Positions 1 to 11,900 of a stretch of DNA of 64,000 nucleotides are shown here, piece after piece. A program made the position numbers and the translations under genes. The stretch's first letter is position 1, and each line of letters opens with the position of its first letter. This DNA is from Datnioides undecimradiatus (Eukaryota; Chordata; Actinopteri; Lobotiformes; Datnioididae), in NCBI GenBank assembly GCA_008933995.1, contig WARS01000014.1, positions 6,061,192-6,125,191 on the forward strand. The letters run 5' to 3'. The notes below the pieces were generated by a model. The model had not been told where the DNA came from and made no database searches. It saw nothing but the letters and a program-made list of their open reading frames with translations.

Positions 1-62
1 CCTTCTCCACAGCCAAACGTGGCATTCATTCTCATATTGTTTCATGCAGATAAATTTAGATT

Positions 63-87
63 GGGTGGGTGGGTGAGGGTGGGGGGG
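63..87 (+). repeat. G-rich tract, potential G-quadruplex
   Basis: GGGT repeated three times, then GAGGGT and a G7 run: at least five runs of three or more G separated by one or two bases. This is a strict G-quadruplex pattern on the sense strand of a gpc3 intron. Confidence 0.7.
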
Positions 88-718
88 ATCAGCGCCGGAG
101 GGGTCGGGTACTGAATGTCTCCGATACTTGAGGAGTGATCTTTGGAGCTAAATGTGGCTCTTTTTATCAGACGTGTTTACCATCCCACCTGGAGCCAAGA
201 TCAGAGGAACAACACTTTTCAGCACATCAAAGAGCGTTACACTGATAACTGTGATAACAGATGTGACGCGGCGTCAGCTCCACACATTACATTTCCAGTC
301 CTCTTTTGGATCTAATGACAGTGTAAACCCGTGCACGCGTGATAAGTGATCAAAGATAAGATGCTGTGTCAACTGTGAACATTTAATTTAAGGAAAATGA
401 AAATGAAGAGCGCGGAGAGGCAGACAGAATGTGTGGAGGATATATTTTTTGGATAACTTTGCTTTATTTTTGGTCCAAAACTGCTATTTTTATTTCAGCC
501 ATTTGCAAACACTTTCACTTTCACGTGTACCACAGCTCATACATGTATAGGACAACAGTTCTGTCTCTGTATCAGGTTATTATTATGTGTATCAATGCAC
601 ATTGATCAGCATCACTGTAAATGTGCTCGTGTTAACCAGAAGACTCATCTTCGTTCCAGTGTCAGATGTTGAATTAGCCATTAAAACATAAATAGTTTAT
701 GTCCACCACTCTTGTTGA

Positions 719-932
719 TGGGAGCGTATGCTAGCAACACTGCGTGCGCACACTTGCCTTGAGCTAAATGTCAGCATGCTAACACCTGCAATGCTGAGAG
801 ACGGGCATATTTTTTACCGTGTTATTTGTCTTAGTTTAGCGCGCCAGCATGCGACTCTCGCTAAATAGCATTAAACACAAAGCACTTGCTGAGGCTGATG
901 GGAAGTGCAGGTATTTGGTCAAATCAACAGAG
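719..932 (+). repeat. Interspersed GCTAA/GCATGC-rich fish repeat, copy A
   Basis: Contains GAGCTAAATGTCAGCATGCT, later TAGTTTAGC, and TGAGGCTGATGGGAAGTGCA followed by GGTATTTGGTCA. The order matches a repeat family I recognise as very common in percomorph fish genomes. Related copies are at about 5550-6262 (same orientation), 13984-14495 and 21314-21440 (opposite orientation). Class is not known to me. Edges are approximate. Confidence 0.65.
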
Positions 933-1751
933 TAGTAACAGTTCACCTGGCGGGAAACGGGAGTAACTTTATTCAATTAAAAAAAAAAAGTTTTCACACA
1001 TTGCGTTGAGGGCGCTGTAGTGTTTTTTCTAAGCTCTACTTTCTCTAAAAGTCACCGGAATCTGATTCTGTTTCTGCTCAACATGCCGTTCACGCAGCAG
1101 AAGAACAGTATATTAATGGTAACAGCCACACTGTTTACTCATCATGGGACTGGAGGTGTGATCGGGTGGTGTGAAAAGCGTCAGACTCCATCAAGGGCTC
1201 CTTCAACACCTGGACTCCCGAGCCTCTCCCGCCTTTGTTGTTTATTCTGATGTGAGAGGAATCTCATTCAGACTGGACCTAATAGCATGGTAATTGCTGC
1301 CAGATTAGATTAGGTTATCACTGGAGTTAACTGATCTGATCAGCTCTGCTGGCAGCAAACAATAACACGGAGACGATCAGATAACAAACTGAGAGCTGAC
1401 AACTGAGACTATCAGTGGTGAAAAACAGTTTAGCGGTGAAACTAAAATTATGTCTCGGTGAAATTATCTGACTGGCATCTATCATGTGAAACACTAACCT
1501 GCCTCGCCGCCTTATCTTCGCTCCAAATCTCCCTCCTCTAATCCTCCTTCCTCGACCCATATTTCCTCTTTTCCTCTCCTTAATGGATCACACATCTCTC
1601 TCCATTATTAATGTGATAATTAGCAGCGGAGAGGGGGTGAGATCATGGCTAATAAGAAGAATAAATAACTGGGGAAATGTAATTTGAGTTTAATGAAAAG
1701 TCTGACTTCAGGGAGAGCAGAAGACGGATGAATGGAGGTGGCAGGTGAAAG

Positions 1752-1861
1752 GTGTGTGTGTGTGTGTGCGCGCTCAGGGCTGTGTCACAGAGATGAGAAT
1801 TAAGTATGACCTCATGCTTTGCGCACGCGCACACACACGCACGCACACACACACACACACA
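1752..1861. repeat. GT tract and CA tract in inverted arrangement
   Basis: (GT)n running into GCGCGC at 1752-1773 faces GCGCACGCGCACACACACGC and a pure CA run at 1821-1861. The arms are complementary over about 20 bases with a loop of about 47 bases. Both arms are alternating purine-pyrimidine. Confidence 0.75.
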
Positions 1862-2821
1862 ATGTCACTCATACATCTATTTTTCTCTTTTCTCTCTCAC
1901 TAACCTTTCCCCACTCCGGTCCATTTATGCATCATCTTTCCAACATTTGCAGCAATACAGCAGATGACATTTACGCTGCGATATGAACTCAGCCCTCAGC
2001 ACCACAACTATCGCTGCAGTGCCCGGGGAAGATGTGTTGTCAATCCCGAGTCTAGTTCATTGCAGTGGTTAGTCTGCTCCTCACAGCTGTGATGGGGAAG
2101 GGGTTAATTCCTGGCACTGCCAAGAGCAAAGGAACACCTGCGGGAAAGTTTGAGACGCCCCGGCTCCTCCTCTCGATGACATACACAGGTGTAAACAGAG
2201 CCGCGTTTCCTCGGTTACACAGAGAGACATGTAAGCACCTGCCTGTGGGCTGCCTGTGCCTAAATATACCCTCGCTGCTAAAGCAGGACAAAAGTACATC
2301 TCCGCTAATGTCCTCTCATTAACAGCAGATATGATTAAAAGCCACTAATTGGCTGGTTTAATGTGTGTGAAATTAATTATCAGTGAGACTTTGTATCATG
2401 GTTAAACTCCTCTGAGGATGGTGGTGTCTGCTAGTTAAATCTTATGTTTAATACCTCAGTCTGTGTGCATATCCTGATCAATGCTGGTGCTGAAACACTT
2501 TGTCTCTAAGAGGAGCGCCGTTTTTATTAAACATATAAAATAATATCTTGACACAGTAGAGGCACAATGTCTTCAGTGGTTAGGGTCAAGTTGCAGATTA
2601 ACTTTCCAGCTCTGCAGATGGGCCCCTTAAACTAAAAGCCAGCACAGCTGTCATTCATCTTATCAACACTAGATGGTGATAAACACCTTGTGTGGAGTGA
2701 CGGGGCAGCGGGCGTTCTGTCTCCCGCTCCTCAAGCTCATGTTAAGGTCTCTGATTTCAGTGAAACTCCTCTAAACAAACAGAGGCATAAAGAACCGAAT
2801 TGTTTCTTTCTGTCCTGTCAG

Positions 2822-2933
2822 GTTTTCTGGGCCTGGCCTGAAGCGATCCCACCCTGGCTCTGAGTCCCGAAGCAACAAGCCCCCTGAGCCGATCATCAGC
2901 CAGATCATAGACAAACTCAAACACATCAACCAG
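2822..2933 (+). CDS. gpc3: gpc3 third-last coding exon
   Basis: A 112-nt exon with acceptor tgtcctgtcag and donor CAG|gtgagc. It begins with one base completing a codon and ends in phase 0. It reads FSGPGLKRSHPGSESRSNK and then PPEPIISQIIDKLKHINQ. The second half is the strongly conserved helix at the end of the glypican globular domain. The first half is a Ser/Lys/Arg-rich linker that I cannot align with mammalian GPC3 by eye. Confidence 0.92.
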
Positions 2934-5900
2934 GTGAGCTGTGTGCGTGTGCTGTCCATGTTTTTACGTGTTTGCACATGTAAAACTAGTCAGTTTTCTG
3001 AGTTTTTGCATTCATGTTTGTCTTTTTTGGTACATTTAACTTCTACAAAGCTGTTTGTCTGTGCACCCAACTTGCCCGTCTCCTCTGTGGAGGTGTAAGG
3101 GTTTACCTTACCATTAGTTCTGCTTGTTGGTTCACAATTGGACATTGATTTCCAGGCAGCTGCAGGTCTCAATCTGCAGCTCATGTGGGCGTCAGCACCG
3201 GACAAGTGAAGATGTAAAATGCAGATGCTCTGTGCTGTACTGCTCTCATGTTTGGCAGGCTGTGTTCAAGGTGATATCAAAACCTCGCCCTTGCGAAACA
3301 CAATAAAGCATGAAACTTGTTTTGCATCTGCTCAGCTTAAAAGAAAAACAACTTAAGAAACACAAATCCACCAAAGTGGCGGCCAGATGAGGACACATTC
3401 TCTGAGGGTGATGGGGGTTGTTGTGACGGACAGGAATTATGCCCTCCATCCACAGTGAGCCCCAGCTGTCCTCAAGGCCGAAGCTCCCCCCTTTTTTTTT
3501 TTTCAGTCGCCATGGAAACCACCTTTCGGAGTGGGCTGACTTAGAGCAGAGACACTTGCATGTAGGCTCAAAGTCAGCCTCTGTAGGTAGATGTATCAGC
3601 CCACAGATCTGTCTGCATTTCCTGGTTCCTGGTGGTTGCACTTGTAGCTGTCAGCACATTGGCTTGTCGCTGACCCCCCCTCCCCCTCCCTGCCCACCTT
3701 ACACGCAGACACACACATAAAACATCTTCCAGCTGTAAAGCGTGTTTGCATGTGTGCGTTTCTCTCTGCATGTGTGTGTCTGAGCCTCTGAGTGCTGCAG
3801 GCCTGTCACAGCGGATTACAATCCCTCTCTCCTGTTTAAACAACCTGGGAGATCTGAGGAGCAACTGTGGACCTTCCTCCACTCCCCCTCTGACAACCAG
3901 AGACCCTCAAGAAAAATACAGAGGGCTGTGGTTTGAGACGCTGCAATTTTCTCAATTACTTTTGCTGTCTTACCTCATTCACGCTTAGTCCTGCTGTAAG
4001 CGAGAGGAGCAATTGTTGAACGGGAGTGTTTAGGTGTTTTCTTACCCCCGGCCCTCTTCCCTGTCATGTGACTTGACTCCAAATGTTTTATGAAGGTTTA
4101 AAAGATCATTTAAGATGATGAAAACACGGGGTCTTATTTCGTAGCTTTGACCATCTAACTTTATAGTATACGTTGCCTTGGATAAAAACCTTTTTATGAA
4201 AACATTGTTTTTTTTTCACAAGTAATTGCTGAGATCAGGGAGCACAGCAACATCACTGTAATAAAGTCTAATAGGGAAGGAATGGCAAGTGGTCAGATGA
4301 TCAGACGTGTTGTAAACCAGCAACTCTTTCGCCAGATTATCCACAAAACTTTATTTGGTGGTAAAACTTTGGTGCTTTTGTTTGGGAAATCATTTTATTT
4401 TTTTGGCTAACCTGAAAGTTTGCTCTGTACGATTGTCTGACTGTGTTTCTTGTTTGTTCTGACTTGTTTGCAGTAACTTTTGCCAGACTCCCACATCTCA
4501 GCAGTGCAATGATAAAACACCAATGGCCAAATCTACAAGAATAAAAACCTGTGCGGTAATGAACCGGAATCATCCTTTAATCTTAAAAACACAGGATACG
4601 TGCACACACACTCTCTAATGTAATAAGCCTTTGAAAACTTCCTGGGACAAACAATTGTACCCATATGATTACAAGCAGAGCGGCTGCAGTGCAGACTGTT
4701 TACCATGTGGATCAGGTTCCTGATAGGCTTTTGATGAGATTTTGCAAGAAAATGCAGTTTGTGAGATGACTGAGCTCATTGTGTTACAGACATTCAAACA
4801 ATCCCTTAGCAACATGGACACAGGCTAACTCTCTCTCCCTGTGTGTGTGGGTGGGTGGGTGGTTGATCAGATGCTCTCAGCTCACGACCCTAATGCTCAT
4901 TTCTCATTGGTTGCCACATTGTTCTGATGACGTGGCATACATGTGGACCTTCATGAGGTTTTGATTCTGTTTACATACACGCCTGATATGTATGCAGATT
5001 GACTATTCATGTGGGAGCTTTTAATCCCCTATGTGATGACCATACAGCAGAGTCGAGCACATTTTTGCCTGAACTCCAACTTCCCTTTAGATCTCAACAT
5101 CAATGGGCTGGATTAACATCTGACAAAAGACTGACTGCGCTTGATTGCATATTTCATGTGCAGTAAAACTGTTTATGACTCATAGCCATTTGTGCAAAAA
5201 TCGGATTATATAAATATATCTACTACAAATCATCACTATACCGGGGTGCGCAAAGTAACAGGAACGCCTCAGAATATGATGCAACATAATATGATAGTCC
5301 TGCAATAAAAAAACTCCCTTTGTGTTTACAATATCAGAGTTTTCTTGTGCTGTGAGAGCTCACTCAGCTTTACAAATTGAAAACCTTTGTGGTTTCAGTT
5401 TATGGTGTTTGTGTGTCAATTTTGATTATATTGCGAACTGTTCCTGTTATTTTTTCTAACCACTTGTGTATCCATCCATTTTTTGAAATTTGCAAACATG
5501 TTAGAGACGAATGCATTGTTCACTTCTACCAATATAAGAACAAGACCACATGTCTACAGCCATGCTAGCAGCTATGTGAGTCTGCACTTAGTTAAGGCGG
5601 TGCTTTGAGCTAAATGCTAATGTCAGCATGCAAACATGCTCTTGATGACAATGTAAACATGCTGATATTTTGCTGTTTCAGATAGTTATATTTACTGTGT
5701 TCTCAGTCTTATTAGCACATTAGCATTATAACGTTGGCACGTTGGCAGTAAACACAAAGTCTGACTGAAGCTGGTGGCCATAAACAAAAGTATTGCACCA
5801 GTTTTGACCTGATGACAGTCTTATGTAAAAAAGTTAATGAATTGCCAAAGTGATTAGTCAGAGAATCACTAAATATAGGAGGATTTATCCTCTGGGGACC

Positions 5901-8900
5901 ACGAATGACTGTAGAATATCTTATGACAATCCATTCAATAGTTGTCAAGATATTTCCCTTAAAACCTCATGAGGGCAAAAGATGTAAAGTCAGGGGATCA
6001 TAAGATACATCATCTGAAAACCATGAATTCCTGTACAAACCATAATGTTCGTAAAACTATGTGCTATTCACTCCTGTACCCGTTGAGACATTTCACTAGA
6101 TCAGTGAATTTGGACCTGCTTTCAGAGGATCAGCAAGTTGTTTATTAACCTCAGGGCACCATGAATCTCAGTGACAATCTATCAAACACTAGTTGAGATA
6201 TCAAAGTTGTGGACCGACTGACACTGCCATCCATAGAGCCATGATGCTTATGTGGCCAAAAGCATATCTGCCAATATAGAGTCGACTGATGTCAGGCAGA
6301 ATTTTTAACTGGCTTTATAATCCTGCTAAATGTTTATTGACTACACACAGTATTTCATGGTCGTTGCTGCTCTGAGCCGGCATGTTGTAAATAACCTCTG
6401 AAGGCACTGGAGAAAGTGATGTTGTTTAGTTAAAAGCAGTTTTACAAGGTCTCCACCTCCCCGCCAGTTGAAAGACCACCAGCTCTAGATGTTGCAGGGC
6501 TAAAAGCAAATGGACTAATTAACCATCTGATATGAGAGAGCAGGCCACAGCTCACAGATAATTACTTTCATCTGCCCTGTTTATAACCAGAGTGTAAGAG
6601 GACAGGCCAACACTGAGATAGTATGTGTAATGTTCCTGGATGTTGACCAGGAGAGTGCCATGCTGATTAAAAACTGCAGTATTTCAGTCTTGTGATGTCG
6701 TCTCAGTGTTTCGCGGGGTCTTGTACAGGATGTTCGGAGCTGCAGACTGAAGAATGTGGACATTATTGTCCTCTATATGCATTCAGCTCCACATTCAGGA
6801 CACGGGTCAGTCGCATACGGGTCTTTACAAGTCCTACGAGGCTCTTTTATCCCGCACACGTTTTCCATTTGAATGAGCATTATTCTCCTTTTGGCTCAAA
6901 CTGTGAACACAATCAATGGTTCTTCCAGCTTGTACTGACCCACTTTCTAACTACAAATCAGTCCAAGCCCACAGTATGTGCAACTATGTCATAAAATATA
7001 GGGGGCTACACTTCCAACATTGAGGGGAGCATGGGACCCCACCAAAGACTCGACTTCCTTCCAACTTTAATCCCCCTGATGTTTCATTCCTCCACTCCTA
7101 AGTGCTCCGTGACGATGGCCCTGTGAAATGCAACTATGCAGCGGAAATGTGTCATTTCTCACGTTGTCAGTGTTGATCAGAGTATCAGCAGACACAGGGA
7201 CAGTCTGGCAGCGGGACCCTTGCCTTTGTGCCTCTGTGAGGCTAAACTAAACACCGAAAGAAGGGAAAAAAACTGTCTCCGGGCCGGCCGCCTCAGCTTA
7301 TAAAACAACGTTTTCTCACGCCTAAAGCAGCTGATGTCATGACTGAGCTGCAGCCAAGTTTAAAGTGAACTGTGCACTATAAATGGATGAAGAGAAATGG
7401 CTTTCTCCTTCAGTTATTGCTTCTCGCCTTGGAATCTTTAAACAGCGAGGGACTGTGAGGAGCCCCGGACATTTTTGTGCATGCTTACACTGTGTAACAA
7501 ATTCCTGTGTGAGGTCCTGCCTGTGTGCTCCGCTCTGTATATGTTAAAGCTGATAAAGGCGAGCGTTTGTCGACATGCCCTCCTCAGCTACAACATCAGG
7601 TTGCTGACGACAGTCTGTGATGCCAGTCGGACAAGTCTCGCTGTTCTCTTAATGAGAATTTCGTTGTAACTCTGACACTGCGTTAATACTTTCATTGTGT
7701 AGAAGCTGGCCGCACGAGTTCCCCCTGTGGAGAGCTGTATCTGGAGTCAGCGCTCTTAAATTAGAACATATTATTTTGGTGATGTGTTCTTGTTCTGAGG
7801 AGATGAGTTTGTTTTTCAGAACATCTGTTTAACTTCCCAGAGTATCGGATTTCTCCTCTGAACAACTAATCTCACAGGAGATGGTTGAGCTAGTGGCAAA
7901 ATGGAGCAATTATGTGATTGGTCTTTGATTACAGAGCGTTTCCCACTCATTTGTCGGATGAGTTTGCCATTTGGAGGGTCAGACCTCCTGGGATTATTCT
8001 GACAGCCTCTTTTTGGCTACATGACACTCTTTGGAGGAGATACACTTGGAATGCCACGGATATAAAAGGCATCTTTGTTGAAGATTTTTATGAATCCTTT
8101 TGGGCCAAACACAATTGTTTCATCTCAGACTGTTAAAATTGCTTTGTCATATGAAGAATAACAAACATCTTCATATTGCGTGCCCGAGCTTTTATTTTGC
8201 AGCACCTTATTCAAATGTTTTAGCTTTTATTTCCATTTTCTCTGTCTCCTCTCCCTGTTCACTGCCTTTCTTTCCATCTCTCCAGCTGTGCTGAGTTGTG
8301 TGTGACAGACTCCAGTTCTGTCGCCCTTCCCTCCTCCGTCCCCCTCCCCTTCCTTCTCCCCCTCTCCTAAACCCCTAGATCCCCCTCCTCTCCTCCCAGC
8401 TTCCCAGTCTAATTGAAGCCAGAACCTGGGAAAATCCTGCAGGTAGGACAGGAATCCAGGGTGGAAAATAAACCAGATCCCGAGCGCCACAAATTCCATC
8501 ACGCAGTCTCACTTCCTCTGAGCCACCAGAGCCTGGGCAGCGTGCGCTCGACACCTCGTGCATGCTCGCACAGAAAACGCTCTTTAATATATAACTCACA
8601 CACTCACTTAAGCCACGACAGTTTTTACTGTGCACACTTGCAGCAGTTAATCCTGCGCACACACACAGTTAGGAATATATGGCAGATACATTTCCAGCTC
8701 ATATACAGCAGTGACGTGCAAAGGAATAAGTGGCTATAAAATGAAGCAACACTTCAAACGCTCATTTAAAAGTGCGAACAAATACGGCGCAAGGTGTTTT
8801 ATAATCACAGTAGAGATAAAATGCAAGCCGCTTCATGACAAGGCCGGCGTGCGGTGGCCTTTTCCTACAGGGTGTGCTTACAATCAGACTAATAGACACC

Positions 8901-11900
8901 ATGGGTGTCAGACTGGACCTGCTGTTTTGTAAACTTACACTTGCTAACCTGGCCATTATGCTCGCTCCAGTCAAAGAGGCTGACTCCTGTTTGATGTTAT
9001 TTACTGAGGGTTTTTGAAGCGTTATTTAATATACCCCCTCAGGGCTTTTGTCCTCTCGCCTTCCTAGTTTTTATGTGTGTGAAGTGCGACTGCTCTGGAA
9101 GCGGAGGAGGAAGGAGGGCTGTTATGCCGCTATATTTGTGAGCGGGGATAAGCCACGAGGGTTCTTTAAATGAAGTGTGACACCTGGTGTAAACCTCGGA
9201 GGAGCTGCAGGGCGTTTGTGGAGGCAGAGTCGGTATCCCTGTTCTGGGCACCACACACGCATGTTATCCTTTCGCTTTCCGGAGACTTCTGACTTCACGG
9301 TAAGTTTAGGATTTGAGGAGTTATGGGGAGTTATGGTTCCTTAACTTAAGGAATACAACTATCAGACACCCTCCCCACCACCACCTTCACATACTCGTAC
9401 GCCCCTCTCCCACTCCGGCTTTCTCCCCTGCTGGCTGGGAGGTCAGACAGAGCATGTGAGGGCCCTTTTCCTTCCAATTAGTCTGCCTGCTAATGAGGCC
9501 CAACCATCCTGTCTACCACTGCCACCCATTCCTCCTTACCTCCTTACCTCCATACCTCCACCTCTCCCTCCCTCCCTGTCCCCTTCTTCTCTGACCCCCA
9601 AACCCCCACCCACCCACCACCATCAGCCCCGAGGCCCGAGTCTGGGTCGCCTCTCTCTACCCAGTCCGCCCCTTTGCTCCCACACCACTACCACCCCACT
9701 GGGTATAATTATCACACAGCCAGCTTATAAAAACCCTGCTGCACAAGCCAGGCAGCCGCTTGGTAGACAGGAACTACAGCACACACACGCGCTGTTCCTA
9801 CCTGTTTGTGTGTGTGTGTGTGTGTGAGCTGTGGGCTTTTCAGGCTCTCAGTCGAATATTTCTTTGAGCTGTCAGGGAGCAGAGACGTGAACAGCTGAGT
9901 CTTCCTGCCGCAGCCTCTGATCTGATCCACACATCCTGGGCTTGTTGTCACTGGGCACAGTCATGTGCTGCTGTGTAACAGGATCCCCTCCACCCACCCA
10001 CCCCCACTCGCCCCCAAAAGAGGTCAGGGGTCACACTTCCTGTTTCCTGTCTCTGCTAGGTCATCAGAGGGTCTCCCAGCGAGGGTCAGGGACCTCCTCT
10101 GTTCCTCCTCTGCCTTTTGTTTGGGCCGGCAGTGCTCTGGGGGGCACAGCAGTGTTGAGGCTCCTCTCCGGACCTGTCAAAGTGTTAGCGCTCCCTAACT
10201 TTATCATTCCCTCTCCTGCCCCCGTGCCTTTTCATCTTGCTAGAAAGCGTAACCTTGTCCGTATGTGGTAGTTTTTTTTGCTTCAGCCTCTCTTTTTTTC
10301 CCACAGCATCTCCCACTTTGCTCTTTCTAGCACTGTCTCTGGGTTTCTTCTAGCTACAAACCAGCCTAGCCGGCAGAGCAGCAGCTGTCTGACACCCTAC
10401 AGCCCACTGAAGCTTGCGCTCTCACAGGCCGCTCCACCCTCTTACTGCCCGCTTCCCCAGCTGAGTGTCCGCCGGCTCCTGCTAGGTGTGATCATGGGAC
10501 ACGCGGCGACGGTCTGCTGATGTCGAAACGGAGGGTTTCTTAGCAACACATGACTCTGGGAACTGCGGCGATAACGTGTAAAGCAGACGAGCAGAGGACA
10601 AAAAGAGATTGTCTGAGGGGCGTAATCTGATTTAGCAACTAGCGGCCTGTGCAGGAATGAGACTTTTTAAACTATTAAACCCCATGCAGACAATCGGGCA
10701 TATTCACAGACATAAGTCGAGATTTTCATTTGGTTAGCCTCAAAAAAAAACTGAAAATTGTTGTCATACCTGATATATTTAATGCTGGGGGACTCTGCCC
10801 TGTGTGTCCATGCACCGCCTTGATCGGAGAGCAGACGCTGGTTTACTCTTCCAGGAGATGAACTCGCCACGATTTATTTCCATCTGATATCTGAAATGTT
10901 CATTGAAAGCTTTAGCATTGGCTTTCAAAGGTAATCCGCCACAGGAACAAAGTCTCTGCCAGTAAAATCTAAACATTCATTCAGGTTTCAGTCCAATCTA
11001 GATAAATCTGGAAATAGCATTATGGGCTTAGTCAGAAAGGTGGAGTGGACACACGCCCAGTTTAACGCGGGACTGGAGAGCTCGTTTTTTGTTTTTTTCT
11101 TTTTGTTTTTCCTCTTTTCGCTCAGTTCCAACTGGAATTAACATCAGGAAATTAATCTTGTCTGCCTTAACTGTCTGAGGCTGGGCTCCCGTTGCGTGAC
11201 ATAGTCGACCGCGGACAGATAGAGAGGAAGGAAAAAAGCGGAGAGAAGAATGAGAGAGCATAGATCCCCCTCCTCTTTACATTTCACATTCAATAAAAGT
11301 TGAGTAATGAGTGGCGGAGAGCGGGCGGGGCTGCAGGGCAGGCCGTGTCGTCCGAAGCGTCGCTCTGCCTGTCAGCGTGCTGAGGAGCTTTCCATGACTC
11401 ACTCTGTGGAAAGTGCCTCCTGTCATTCCTCCGCCCGACTCTCTGCCTTTCTCCCATGGTGTCGCTCATTCATTCTCCTGCCTGATACAAGCTCAGCAGC
11501 TCAGCGTCCATGAGGGCTTTTGGTGGAAGGAAAGACCATTTCCTCCATTTATCACAAAAATAGTCTGCGCTGGAAATGTCATGTGTTTGATTGGTCTACT
11601 CGTAAAACAGTGACCTGGGCATCAGCTCCCACGCTGCTTTGAAACTGTTCAGTCTGCTGCACAGGATGCTTTTGGTTTTACAGCCACTGTGGGATAAATA
11701 GAAGACTTTTAGAGCAACAGTGTAAAAAGCAGCAATCTATTGTGTTTAACCAGAGCTCTGAAGGCCTGAAGTACGCCGGTTACAGGATCATAGAAAGAGA
11801 CTGATCTCTCTTTTGAGCTGCCCATCAGTTTCCCTGCCGCCGTAACAATGAAAGGAGAACTTCAGTTTATAACAATTTGGGACTTTTATGTTTAGTTTTC

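Larger units (their letters stand above)
1..2821 (+). other. gpc3: gpc3 intron (3' part), upstream of first visible exon
   Basis: No exon is seen here. The segment ends in a polypyrimidine tract and AG acceptor at 2820-2821 that serves the first visible gpc3 exon, so I read it as the 3' part of a gpc3 intron. It holds a G-rich tract (63-87), a GC-rich interspersed repeat fragment (about 719-932), and a GT tract facing a CA tract (1752-1861). The 5' exons of gpc3, which encode the signal peptide and most of the globular domain, must lie left of the window. Open frames here are short, overlap on both strands and have low-complexity or random-looking content. Confidence 0.75.

Noticed and set aside
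9456..9827. 123-codon Pro/Ser-rich frame in a gpc3 intron
   Set aside because: Translation of CCTCC/CCACC tracts and a TG repeat; low complexity, not protein-like.
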